From contig JANTQA010000033.1 of assembly GCA_027625915.1 (NCBI GenBank), forward strand, positions 2,108,001-2,172,000: a stretch of DNA of 64,000 bases, written 5' to 3'. Position numbers and translations under genes: made by a program. The notes beneath the pieces are model-generated. The model was given only the letters and a program-made list of their open reading frames with translations, did no database searches and was not told the origin of the DNA. Position 1 is the stretch's first letter. Each line of letters begins with the position of its first letter. This document shows, in pieces, positions 45,523-56,856 of the stretch. The DNA comes from Anaeramoeba flamelloides. Lineage: Eukaryota; Metamonada; Anaeramoebidae.

Positions 45523-47694
45523 ATCAATTAATAAAGATGTTCTAAAAAAATATATTGATAATCTGAGAATAATCTTTCGATTTATTTTTTATTTCTTTCT
45601 TTCTTATTCCTCTTTATTTTACAACAACAACAACAATAATAATAATAATAAACACATTAAAGAAATTTATCAAAAATATTTATCAATAACTATATCCAAA
45701 CAGTATTTTGAAAATTATCAGGAAAACAGTCAACTAATTCTAAATTTATTCAGTGGCCATCCGAAATTAATAAATAGGCATCTAGAATTAGTAAATAGCG
45801 AATACGAATATAATCCAGGCAATCTTAAAGAACCAAATAGTACAATAAGAAAGGCAATAGAATTTATTTCATTCATAAGGAGATCCTTCCCACAAAATAT
45901 TAGTGATAAATATTTGCAATTAATGACTATTTTCCAAAAACTTGAACAAAATAATAATAAAATAACTATTGATCAAATTAAAGATGAAGTCTTCAAAATT
46001 TTTGAGGGTAATAAAGGATTTGCAAATTCGTTTAATAACTTTTTATCAACATTTATTTTAAAACCAGAACAAAATGGTAATAAAGCTCATGAAAAGGATT
46101 TGGATATATTTCTGAAAAATAACGATAAGCCAAATTTAAAAAAAGAAATTAAAAAAAATGCAGATGAGCAAAAAAAACAAATACTCAATTCTCAATCATT
46201 AATATTTTCAAAGCATTCTAAAGATTTTTTTTTTAGATTTTCCAGAACAAAAAGGAAAAAAAGAATACCCTTTATTTTTTTCAGAATTGTTTCCAATAAA
46301 TCAAAATTATCGTTTACAAAGAAATTTAAGCAATTTGGAAATAAAAAGCATTTGCAACAAAATGTATGAGAATAGAATTATTAAAAATTATGAGTGTATT
46401 GATAACAAATTTGAAAATAGGAATCTAAAAAAGCAAGATATTCAAAAAATAGAAATAGAAAAAGAAAAAATAATAAAAAATGTCGATGGAGAACTATCTG
46501 GAGACACAATAATTCAAAATATAATTGAAAAATTATTGGTAAATACATCATCAAATAAATCACCAATTGTAAATAGAAAAGGGGGATTTGATAATTTATC
46601 ACAAAATAACATCAATAATACCAATACCAATTATATAAAGGGGGTTTTTAAAACTTTAAAAATGGATTTATATAAAAATGATTATTTTTCATTATTAAAA
46701 TTGATTAATAATTATTTAAACAATCGCTTAAATTTTAATCAATTTATTAATTTATCTGAAAATATTCTTAATAAAAAACAAAATTCAGAATTATTTGAAA
46801 GATTTTATTCAATATTTTCTGAAAAAAGTGTTTTAAAAACTTTCACAGCCCCTGGAAATATTTCAAAAGGCAATCTGTCGGCACTATCTCCAAATTTAAT
46901 ACCAAATAAAGTAACCATAATCTTTTTCTTTCATATTACCCATAAATTTTTCCTTTTTATTTGGGGTTTTTATTTTAAATTAGTTTCAAAGATTCCTTGG
47001 TTTTTAATTTCTTGATCAAATTTTGATATACATACACATATATAGATAATCCATGTAATCATGGATCTGTGATATTAAATATTTTCATAATCTTTTATAA
47101 TTCCATGTCTTTGTTATTACAACAATCTTACTAATTCACAATTTTTTCTTTTTTTTTTATTAAAAAGAAATAAATAAACATAATCCTTAATAGATTCGAA
47201 AAATATCGAAAAATTCAAATATAAATCATGTTTATAATACAAAATGGAATTATTCAAACACTAATATGTATGATAATTCGAAATTTATTTTTTCAAAAAA
47301 CAATCCGTATAATCAATTATATTTTTATTCTGAAAATGAAAGAAGAGAATTGGATATTTTAATTAAAAATAATCATAGAAGTATCAGATTAGTTAAAAAC
47401 TTATTTTTTGATTTAAATCATGCTGTACGGTACAAATCAATTGAAAATATTATTAATTATACAACAAAAGATGATTTATTTTTAAATTCCGTTTCACAAA
47501 TTTATGGGGGAAAAACAATTGAAATCATGAAATCTTTAAATAAGAATCCCTTGCCAACTTTTCATATTATTTTTGAACGTTTAAAACAAAGAAATATACA
47601 ATTAATTTTTACCAAAAATATATTATCAAAAATTTGGAATTATATTACTTTTGATTATGAAAATTTCCAAAATGTAAAAGTTAATAGAAAGTAA
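45523..47694 (+). CDS. short Sin3-like corepressor (PAH domains plus HDAC-interaction region), 5' end not found
   Basis: Assembled from open segments 45523-46076, 46237-46910 and 47194-47694 (introns GTAATA to TTTAG and GTAACC to AATAG; phases agree), about 575 residues. PAH1: VLKKYIDNLRIIF, then LILNLFSGHPKLINRHLELV, with a poly-N loop between. PAH2: IRKAIEFISFIRRSFPQ, IFQKLEQ, then FKIFEGNKGFANSFNNFL. A possible PAH3 follows (YIKGVFKTLKMDLYKNDYFS). The last exon matches the Sin3 HID: YNTKWNYSN, NQLYFYSENERRELDILIKN, SQIYGGKTIEIMKSLNKNPL. Sin3 bridges histone deacetylases to repressors. There is no in-frame ATG at the 5' end, so a first exon is missing, and the protein stops early in the HID whereas Sin3 is usually over 1000 residues. 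It could be a reduced paralogue, an incomplete model or a decaying copy. Confidence 0.7.
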
Positions 47695-50600
47695 ATAATA
47701 ATACAATGAAATTAGATATCGTTGGATATTTATAGATTTGTGTGTTATTTCTTTTAATAAAACATTTTTTTTTGAATTTTTTCTATGATTTTTTTTTTAT
47801 TTGTCTCATAGTTTTTCCGTTTTCTGTAATTATTTTATTGTTAAATTTTGCAAATAATCATTAAACATTTTTTATTCCCTTGTTTCGTATACACAATATA
47901 CAATTTTAAAAACATATAAATTCAAAAAGATCAAGTAAAATGTAATTCTCAACTTTACTAAAAATGAAAAAAAAAAAAAAAAATGGAACTGTGAGTTCAA
48001 AAAACAAACCTCAAGACAAAATTTTTAAAAAATGAAAATTCAATTTTTTTAAAAAAAATCATAACTAAAGTAATTTTATGAGGAATAATCTTTTGAAGGG
48101 AATACTTGATATAAAAATAGATTTTGAAAGGGGTGTATTCTAGTTTCCATTGTTTTTATTTACTATCATTTCACTTTAAACTTCCCAATCGTCCATAATT
48201 ATATTTTTCAAATAATAATAAAATATTAAATACGAATTGGGGAAAAAAATAGAAAAAAATTCTTTTTATTATTATTATTATTAAACAAGTCTAAATTACA
48301 CCCTAGATGTCCCTTTACTTAAATTCGCTAAATGGAAAATTAAGCTTTAAATCAAAGATTCCTAGATTTTCCAAGGGAAAGGCATCTGATATTTTTTTTT
48401 TTAGGTTTATATAGCAAAAGTAAAAAATTGAAAAGAAAATGGAAAAAAAGAATAAAACAATTAAAAAAAAATTAAAAATGTTTATAAGGAGCAATTAGTA
48501 AAGAATTTAAAAAAAAAAACAAAATAATACAATGTTATCTTTTAATTAAGGACTCCCAAATTACACCAATAATATCATTGGTTAATTTAAGTTAATTTGA
48601 TAATAAAGAATTAATTTTGTTTTGGGGATCATTATTTAATTTTTGTAATTTCTTTTTTTTTTTTTTTTTGATCTTATTTGTGCTGTACCTTTAGTCATTT
48701 TTACCTTCACTTTTAAATTTTTATTATCAACTTACTCATATTTTTGTGTTTCAGCTTCTTTGGTAGTGGTAAGTAACTCATGATCTTTTTGCTTTGTAAC
48801 TCTTCTTCCCAATATAAAAAAGATTTGGTCCGATATAAAAATGTGTGACAGATTAAAAAAAAAATTTGCTTTTTTGTTTTTTCTAACACAGAATTTCTAA
48901 GAATTTTTTTACAGAAAAATTACTGAAACTCATTTTTTAAAGGATAAAAAATGATTGGGAATTGTGGATATTGAAAAATGTGTAGCAATTACTGATAATA
49001 TTTCACAAGTGATTAAAATTTATTCTCCGGAAAAACAAAAAGTATTTAATAGAAATTATTTTTTTATCTTGAAAATACTCAAGTTAAAAAAAAAACACAA
49101 TAGCAAATATAAAAATAAAAAAAGACCCCCCCCCCTCCCCATCTCCCATTTTTTTGAAAGTGTTAAAATAATTTTCCTTTTATAGCCCAAATTTTTTTTA
49201 AAAATGTTAAGAATAGAGTAAAATATTTTCATTTTATATAAGTATTTTGACTTGAAAAAAAAAACATTGAGTTATTTTACCTGAAACCTAAAAGAATTGA
49301 GTCTAATTCAAGATTTTACCAAATACTTTTGAGTTCAAAAATTCCCGAAAAATGACATTTGGTTTTCTTTTTTTATTTTTAGAAAATAAAAGAAAATATC
49401 TTAAATTAAAATAACCAGGTACTCAACAGTCCTTGACAAAACAGCTATAATTTCTAATTTTTTTTTTTTTTTAGAAATTTTAAAAAAGAATCATAATTTT
49501 CTTTGTTTTTAACTAATAAAAAGATAAATAGTGATTCCTTATTGTGAATAATACGAAAGATTTTTTTCTTTTTATTAATTCTATAATCCATTGTTTTTGA
49601 TTTTTTTAAATAGGGTTATAAATTCCCAACGATAAATATCAATATCCTCAATATTTATAAGTTAAAAATATTTTTGAATAAATTGTATAACTTATTTTTA
49701 ATTTTATTTTTTAGAAATAATCAAATGCCTGTTTAGATAATTTGCGAAATTTCTGAATTTTAATATATAAGTTGAACATCTGCATTTAAATTGTTAAATA
49801 ACATATATCTTAAATTCAGTAACAAGTAAAACAAATAAAAAATGGAGTAAAACTTATTAATTGAAATTCAATAATTGGATAGTGTTCAATCAAACTTTTG
49901 ATACATTTCAATTTCTTTTTCTATTGAAAATTATGAAATTATAATACAATATCAATTTTTTGAAAATAATTTTCAATATTTATATATCTATATAGACATA
50001 TAGATAAATTTGCGTTTAATGGTATTTATTAGAGGATTAATAATATAAAAAAGGATAAATCCAATCAAAAATTGAATTCAATAATAAAAAAATAATAATT
50101 TATTATCAACCTGGATGAAAATTGTAGTTTGTTATTTATGTAGCCTTGTCAATTTTTTAAATTTAATTTATTAATTAGGTTTCCAAATATATCTATATCA
50201 AAATCTTTTATTCATTTATAATTCATAAAAAATTGAAAAATGGCTTACAAAGAAATGATCTATTTAGAATAATTATGAATAATAATTCGAAAAGATGTTT
50301 ACAGTTTTAATACTATCTTTGATAAGATCTTATTTTTATAGTTATTTTATGAAATTTTTTCAAAATTTTCAAGTTTTTTTTTTTTTTTTTTTCATAATTA
50401 GTTCAGAAACAATATAAAACTCAAAATCGGAGAATGATATTACAATTTACAAAGTATCAATTGTTTAACAAATACATTTTTGATTTTTTTTTTTTTCATT
50501 ATTGTAAAATATTTTCTATAAAACGAAAATAAAAAAGCTTTGATTAGATAATCAAATAAAAAAAAATGAAATTAATTTTTTTCGAACAAGTGAAAGTTCC

Positions 50601-50906
50601 TATACGAAGAGAGTATGCAATTTTTCAAAAATTTTAAGTTATAATTCTGAAGAAAGTGAAATTTCAAATATTGGATATAATGTAAAGTGAAATTCTCAAA
50701 AAAGGTTTTTAAAATAATTAAAAAATGGAAATAATAAAAAATAAACAAATTTTATTCAAAAAAAAAAACAAAATAATAACCAAGATCTTTATCAAAAAAT
50801 TGAAATATAAATTTATTTAATTAATTTCTTAATAATTATTTAAAAAGTAATTTTTTTTTTTTTTATAATAATGAAATATCTTGCATAAAAATCAAAAATT
50901 TTTTGG
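47695..50906. other. gene-free stretch
   Basis: No convincing coding sequence. A short open segment at about 48958-49060 (IVDIEKCVAITDNIS) has no start, no partner exon and no recognised family. A C-rich tract (ten C's, T, four C's) lies at 49126-49140. Missing Sin3-like 3' exons were looked for and not found. Confidence 0.5.
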
Positions 50907-53693
50907 TTAAAAATTATAAAGAGATTTTAATTGATTTCGAAGCTTTTCTGGGAATGATTGATAATATTGAAACCAATCATTTTGTAAACTATTTTTAAAA
51001 TCTATTAAAATTTGGATTAAGGCATTTTTCAGTTCCTTTTCTGGATTTTTATGGTAAACTAAGGCTTGGCAAAAATCAAGAAAATAATTTGAAAAAACGT
51101 TTGGATTTGAGGAGGCTATATTGCAAACGCCTCTAAATGAGTTATCTAATTCAGAAGTTTGGTTAATTCTGGTGATCCAATAAAGCCATGTTTCTGCAAA
51201 GTTCTCGAAATGTTGTGAAATAAATTGAGGGTTGGATAGTGCAAGGTGGCTAATAGTGATTGCTGCCATTATTGGGATTCTTTTGTTGACATCTTTTTCA
51301 TGCATTGCGTTGATCAGTTTTTTTAAAATATTTGGCAAATATTTTTCCATTTCATTATTGTCCACCGAATTAGAAATTTCAATAATGCAATTACAAGAAT
51401 TGATGAAAATTGATTCAAAGGCAGAATGAAGGTTTTGAGTTAAAATTATTAAATAGTTGGGAAGATATTCCATAATTTGATCGAAGCAATGGATGCTTAA
51501 TTGGCTCAGTAGCCGAGTCGAGGCCTCGCGCAAGCCTTCGTTGAAATCGGAAATAGCGAATTCAACATAATTTAGGAGATCGGAATTTTCGATTAAAGCC
51601 ACTGACTTGCTTTTAATACCTTGAATTAAGCAAGACAGAAAATTAAAAGCAAAAATTGATGGTTCCTTTTCTGGTAAAACACCACTGTATATTTCTTCTT
51701 TTGATTGGGAGGCTTTGATATATTCAATTAAAATATTTTCCATTAACTGGAAGGAATAATTAAAGGTAATTTCAGAATAGTCTAAAAAAATGTCTTCAAG
51801 ATTTGCAGCAGCGGCGCTTAATACATTGAAAACTTTGATTATTTTCGTTGAAATTTCCGATTTGATTGCCTTTTCCAATTGGCTTATTAAAGGCTCAATT
51901 AATCTTGAAATCTGTAACTCGTTGTTATTTATAATAATTTGCCCAAAGCTTTCAAAAAAATTTGTTATCACTGAATAAATGTATTTTAGATTTGAAGCAG
52001 AATATTCTAAAACTGCCCTTCCTAATGTTTCAATTAATAAATTAACATTAATTAAACTTAGAAATTGTGAACCTTCATAAATAAATTCAGATAAACATGA
52101 GCAAGCTGAAATTTGCAAAAATGGATCCTGTGCAAATAAGCATTCAATGGTTATTTGATAAATTTGTTCAATGGCCTGCTCGTCCTTTTGCTTTAAGATC
52201 CAATGGATATATCTTCCAATTGCCCAGAGAGCAGTCGACCGCAATAATGGATGCTCACTTTTTAATTCTCCATTTTTATTAAAGTTTTGATTTTTGTTGT
52301 TGTTGTTGTTGTTGTTATTGATTTGTTTTGATTTTTCATTTTCATATAAATTATCTGAAATGTTGATCGATATTGAATTTACACATTCAAAAAGGTACGG
52401 GATTAATTCTGGCAAATATTCCAACATCTCGTTATAGCAATAATAAGAGATTTGCCCAATAGACAATATTGCGCATTCCCTTTCAATCCATTTTTCGTGT
52501 TTTAATGAATCCTTAATTAATAGCAATAAATTGTCAAGTAATTCGCTCCCAAATCTTTTTGAAAGAGATTCTAGTGCCGAACTGGCGGCCTTTCGAACAG
52601 AATATTCGCCCTCTTCATTAGATTCGTCTTCTACAACTGAATATCTTTCCAACAAAGATCCGTCTGTATATTTCATATGATGGTATAATGATCCAATCAT
52701 TGTTGGAATATATTTTCTCAGTTGCTGTCTTGTTCTGCCATTTTTTGACCAAGAATCCCAAAACATGCAACCATTCAAGATCAATTCCAGTTCGGAATTT
52801 GGTGAAATTATATTGACCATAAAAGGTATTAGAGGCTCGTTTATCCACCCCCTCTGTTGCTTTTGCCTTTCTTCTTCTTGCTGTTGCTGTTCTTTGCTAA
52901 GGTTACTTTTATTATTGATTTGACTGTTTTGGTGGTTTAAATCAAAAAGATAAGGATGGTAATCTTCAATAATTGAAATGGATTCTGATAGCAAAACTAA
53001 AGCGCTTGTATTAATTTCATTATCAATTAAAAGTAAGAGCGTCTCAATCAAATTCTTTGACAAATCATAAAGACTATCTGGCATCATTACTAGCAATTCT
53101 TTAATGCAACTTAAACTGGAAATACGAATCAAATCATTGTCATCAATCATTAATTCTAAAACTATTGGTATTAATGGCTGGTAATCCTTTGGTAAGTCTA
53201 AATTATTTGCACCGGCTCCAAATTCAAATGACAAATCTTGAAAGATCTTTTGTAAACAGTCTAGGGACGACAAGACTTCATTAATGTTGCTACACACTAA
53301 AGACTCCTTGAGTTGATTAATTAGTTCCTTCCAAGAGAATAACCGAAATCTTGTGACGACACTTGCGATTAAGGTGCTGCAAGTTAACCGAAGAATTTTT
53401 TCTTCTGATTTTAATCCAAACAGAATGTACTCTTGCAGATATCCTAAATCTCCTTCGCCATTGTTAATTAAATTGTTTTTTAAAATGATCCCAGACAATT
53501 GACGAACAAAAAGATTGTCAAGATTGGAGTCAACAAAGATAATTGCCAAATAGCGATTGAAATATTCGCTTTCCTTTGAAAATTTCTCGATTTGATCATA
53601 CACTTGTTGTTGGATTTCAGTGGATCCTTCTTGTCCTAATTTTAAGACATTATATATTTCCAATAGAACATTTTCTTCAGGTTGCCAGCTCAT
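50907..53693 (-). CDS. TNPO1: transportin (karyopherin-beta2), nuclear import receptor
   Basis: 928 residues in a single exon from ATG at 53693 (MSWQPEENVLLEIYNVLKLG). HEAT-repeat protein collinear with animal transportin-1 (about 890 aa): importin-beta N-terminal region with ISGIIL-type motif (RQLSGIILKNNL), AACSALESL-like HEAT 8 region (SVRKAASSALESLSKRFG), LPELIPYLFECV, STALWAIGRYIHWI, and the diagnostic C-terminus DNSFRGVCNIASSNP ... LRNQLKSLYNF. It imports PY-NLS cargo (hnRNP A1, FUS types) and is released by RanGTP. The long acidic loop of HEAT 8 is reduced here to about 15 residues (around 345-362), and Gln/Glu-rich (about 260-285) and poly-Asn (about 445-480) insertions are present. 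No introns detected. Confidence 0.93.
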   Translation of the reverse strand: MSWQPEENVLLEIYNVLKLGQEGSTEIQQQVYDQIEKFSKESEYFNRYLAIIFVDSNLDNLFVRQLSGIILKNNLINNGEGDLGYLQEYILFGLKSEEKILRLTCSTLIASVVTRFRLFSWKELINQLKESLVCSNINEVLSSLDCLQKIFQDLSFEFGAGANNLDLPKDYQPLIPIVLELMIDDNDLIRISSLSCIKELLVMMPDSLYDLSKNLIETLLLLIDNEINTSALVLLSESISIIEDYHPYLFDLNHQNSQINNKSNLSKEQQQQEEERQKQQRGWINEPLIPFMVNIISPNSELELILNGCMFWDSWSKNGRTRQQLRKYIPTMIGSLYHHMKYTDGSLLERYSVVEDESNEEGEYSVRKAASSALESLSKRFGSELLDNLLLLIKDSLKHEKWIERECAILSIGQISYYCYNEMLEYLPELIPYLFECVNSISINISDNLYENEKSKQINNNNNNNNKNQNFNKNGELKSEHPLLRSTALWAIGRYIHWILKQKDEQAIEQIYQITIECLFAQDPFLQISACSCLSEFIYEGSQFLSLINVNLLIETLGRAVLEYSASNLKYIYSVITNFFESFGQIIINNNELQISRLIEPLISQLEKAIKSEISTKIIKVFNVLSAAAANLEDIFLDYSEITFNYSFQLMENILIEYIKASQSKEEIYSGVLPEKEPSIFAFNFLSCLIQGIKSKSVALIENSDLLNYVEFAISDFNEGLREASTRLLSQLSIHCFDQIMEYLPNYLIILTQNLHSAFESIFINSCNCIIEISNSVDNNEMEKYLPNILKKLINAMHEKDVNKRIPIMAAITISHLALSNPQFISQHFENFAETWLYWITRINQTSELDNSFRGVCNIASSNPNVFSNYFLDFCQALVYHKNPEKELKNALIQILIDFKNSLQNDWFQYYQSFPEKLRNQLKSLYNF

Positions 53694-55862
53694 ATTTTGT
53701 TTTGTTTGTTGTTGGTTGTTGTTTTGTTTATTTTTGTTGTTTTACTTTTTTTTCTTTTTGTTTGGCTTGTTTATTTTGCGGAAGGTTTTTGAAAAAAAAA
53801 TTCCTTTGTTTTTTTTTGTTTGTTTTGAATGAAGAGTGTTTTGTTTTTGTTTGGGGAAGTTGGTTGATTTGTTTAATTATTTTATAAAAATTAGAACTAT
53901 TTTTATCAAGAAATGATTAGTTAAAAAGAAGAAAAAATGATTGTGTTTTTTGTTTACAAGTAACCCTAAAAAAAATATTCAAGTAAATTTAATAGCAGAT
54001 TCAAAAATAGTTTACATTCACCTTGAAATTGAAAAACTGAGTAAAAATCTGATTACAACAAAAACAGTTAGCTTATATTTAATGATATTTTATTGGAAAT
54101 AAATCTTCCTTTTCAAAAAATCTGATCAATCTTTTTTAATTCTTTTTGTAAAGTTAAAATCCAAATTTATTCCCTATTACTTAAAAAGATTATATTTTCT
54201 CTGAGAAGAAGACTGAAATCTTATTGGTTATGAAGGAAGTGGACAAAAATACTTTTTTAAAAATAAAACCACACAGTTTTCTAATAACCCAATTTATAAA
54301 AAATTTACTTTATTTCATAACATTGATCAACAATACACTTTCCCATGAAGGAAATTCATGTTTCAAAATAGAATAGCGATTTTTTTTCTTCTTGCTTCAA
54401 TACAACATATAACCTTGACTATTCAATTATATCTTTTGTTAAAATATATTTTGAGTTAAACTCTTCGAGATTTTAAGTAAATTTTAAATTAGGAATGAAA
54501 TTTGTGGAATAATTTTTTTCAAATTTTCCCAATTTTTTTAAGAATTTATTGTTTTTTTTTGTAGAGAAAAATTTTCAAAAAAATTTACTCTATTTTATGT
54601 GGAGATAAATTTTCCAATTTGATGATTTATTTATTGGATTTTTTTGTTATAAAAGAACTTTAAGAAAATATTATTGTTTGTAATTATTGCACTTTTTCAG
54701 TTTATTTGATCCTTTAATATGAAAGTTTTCATAAAAAAAAAAGAGATATGACTTTGTTTTTGATACACAATTTGAACAAATTAATATATGTTATTTTAAT
54801 AAATTGTAGTTATTTTGTACTTGTTTTAAATAATTTTTTTTTTTCAACTCAAATTTTGAAAGATTTTTTTCATTTTGTTGAAAAAAAATACTAGAAAAAA
54901 ATATCAAACCATTAAATTAAAATATTTCAATAAATATTTTTTACAAACTTCGAAAATTCAACTTAAATAATACTTAAAGTTGTTTTAATTTAAATATTTT
55001 TAAATTATAATTAATAATAGCATTCCTGTTATCTTTTTAGGTTAATAATAATCCAAAAGAATAAAAATATTATTAGATTCTACCTTTTTTCTCAAAATTT
55101 AAATATTAATACATAAATAAAAAGATTTCAAATTAGTAATAATAATAAAAAAATTTCATAAATATCATTAAATCGCTTATTTTGATAATAATTTCTAATT
55201 TTAACAATGAGAAATTAAAAAAACAAATATTAATGTCTTGTTCAAATAAAATTCTTGTTGAAAAAAAGTTCAAATCTTATATTAACAAAAAATATTATTT
55301 TTTTTTAAAATTAAATTTCTATTTTTTTTTTTTTTTGAACACCAATTTTTAATCCAAAAGATAAATTGCTATTGAATAGTACTCAACAGATATTACAAAT
55401 TTTCTATATGATATTAAAAATCTTTTATAATGAATAAATAATTCATTAAAAAAAATTCAAGGCATTTTTATGTACAAACAGCATCTAAAAAATACAGTCA
55501 AGAATTTTGTTCTAAATCATTAATACCCGAGGAACTTTTTGATCATCAAAAAACTTTTCAAAAAAAAAAAAAGAATCAAAAAATTTATTTTTTTAATCTA
55601 AATTTCAATTAAAAAATGGGAAATCCAAGAAATTTGAAATTTTTTTCCGCATTTTTATTTTCTATAAGGGTACCAACATAATTTTTAATGATAAAATTTT
55701 CTTTTTAAATAAAATTCTTTCGAAACTTAATATCTTGAATTCTGGTTTAACAATCCATAATACAATTTTTATATCAATTGTAAAGGGGTTATATACAGTT
55801 CTATAGGGTATATATATATATATATATATATATATACCACTAACTCTTTATAATTTAAGATG
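53694..55862. other. gene-free AT-rich stretch
   Basis: 5' flank of transportin followed by homopolymer-rich DNA. No coding sequence. An (AT)n run at about 55809-55836 precedes the D1d element. The window-wide base composition hides promoter motifs. Confidence 0.5.
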
Positions 55863-56504
55863 TAAAATAAATTCCAAAAAATGGGACGCCAATTAACCAG
55901 TTTAAAGAATTTAAATATTACACTTTTCTTGAATTTGAAACTGATTTTGACTTGGATAACTCTTTTTGAAATTTTTTTGTATTTTTTTTTAATGATTTCA
56001 TTTTTTTTTTTTTTCAAGTTATTTAAGCTATTTCTTTAGATCATAATGATTTTTTTCGAAAAATCTATATAAAACTAAAGTATGGTTAATTTAAGTACTA
56101 AACCAGATAAAATCATTTCAATAGTATCTGACCTTAGATCGATTCTTTATTGTTGCTAGAATTTCAACAAAATTTAGTAATACATTTTTTTGTTCAGTCT
56201 TAATCCATAATTTTGGACACACAGGCTATGATTTTTTTGTTTTATATTTTTTTTATTTCATTTGGATTAAAAACGATTACATAAAAAAACATTAACACTT
56301 GGTAACTGAAATATGGTTTTGTATAATGTTTGGAAAAAAAAACAATAAATTGTGATTTTTTATGATTTTGCGCTTAAAATTCTGAAAGGAAATTTAAGTA
56401 TAAGGGCAACGCGAGTGTAATTTACACTTCTTCAATAATAAATTATAGTTTTTTTTGTCGTATTTTTGATGACAAATCTGTACAAATTTTTGGAATAGTG
56501 TCTA
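55863..56504 (+). mobile_element. TIR element D1, copy d
   Basis: 642 bp with ends TAAAATAAATTCCAAAAAAT (left) and, complemented, TAGACACTATTCCAAAAATT (right). The interior aligns with D1a (AATTTCAACAAAATTTAGTA versus AATTTCAACAAATTTACCAA; TTTTGGACACAC in both). Ends and body are more diverged than in D1a. Confidence 0.6.
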
Positions 56505-56856
56505 TTTGGGAAAAAAAATATAAAATTATTTTGGTTTCTTTCTTTAAAATGGTTTTTTTTTTATTTATTAATGAATTTATTATTTTTTAAATAATTTTTT
56601 TTTAGGTTATTAATAATTGATTTTCATGAAAAATTTAAAAAACTAAAAAAAAAAAAAAATTATCAGTTTCAGATTTTATAATTCATCTTAAAACCTTTGA
56701 AAATCATTATGAATAAATTTAAAAAAAAAAAAAAAAAATTTAAAGTGAAGATTATAAATGTAAAAAAAGGGTGAGAAAAAAGAGTAAAAATGATCTTGAA
56801 TAAAAAGTGAAGATTAAAAAAAATGCATTCATTTGTTATTTTTTTTTTTTTTCTTT

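Noticed and set aside
48955-49185. Possible small gene beginning GIVDIEKCVAITDNIS
   Set aside because: Non-ATG start, runs into poly-Lys and a C tract, no recognised domain and no partner exon.
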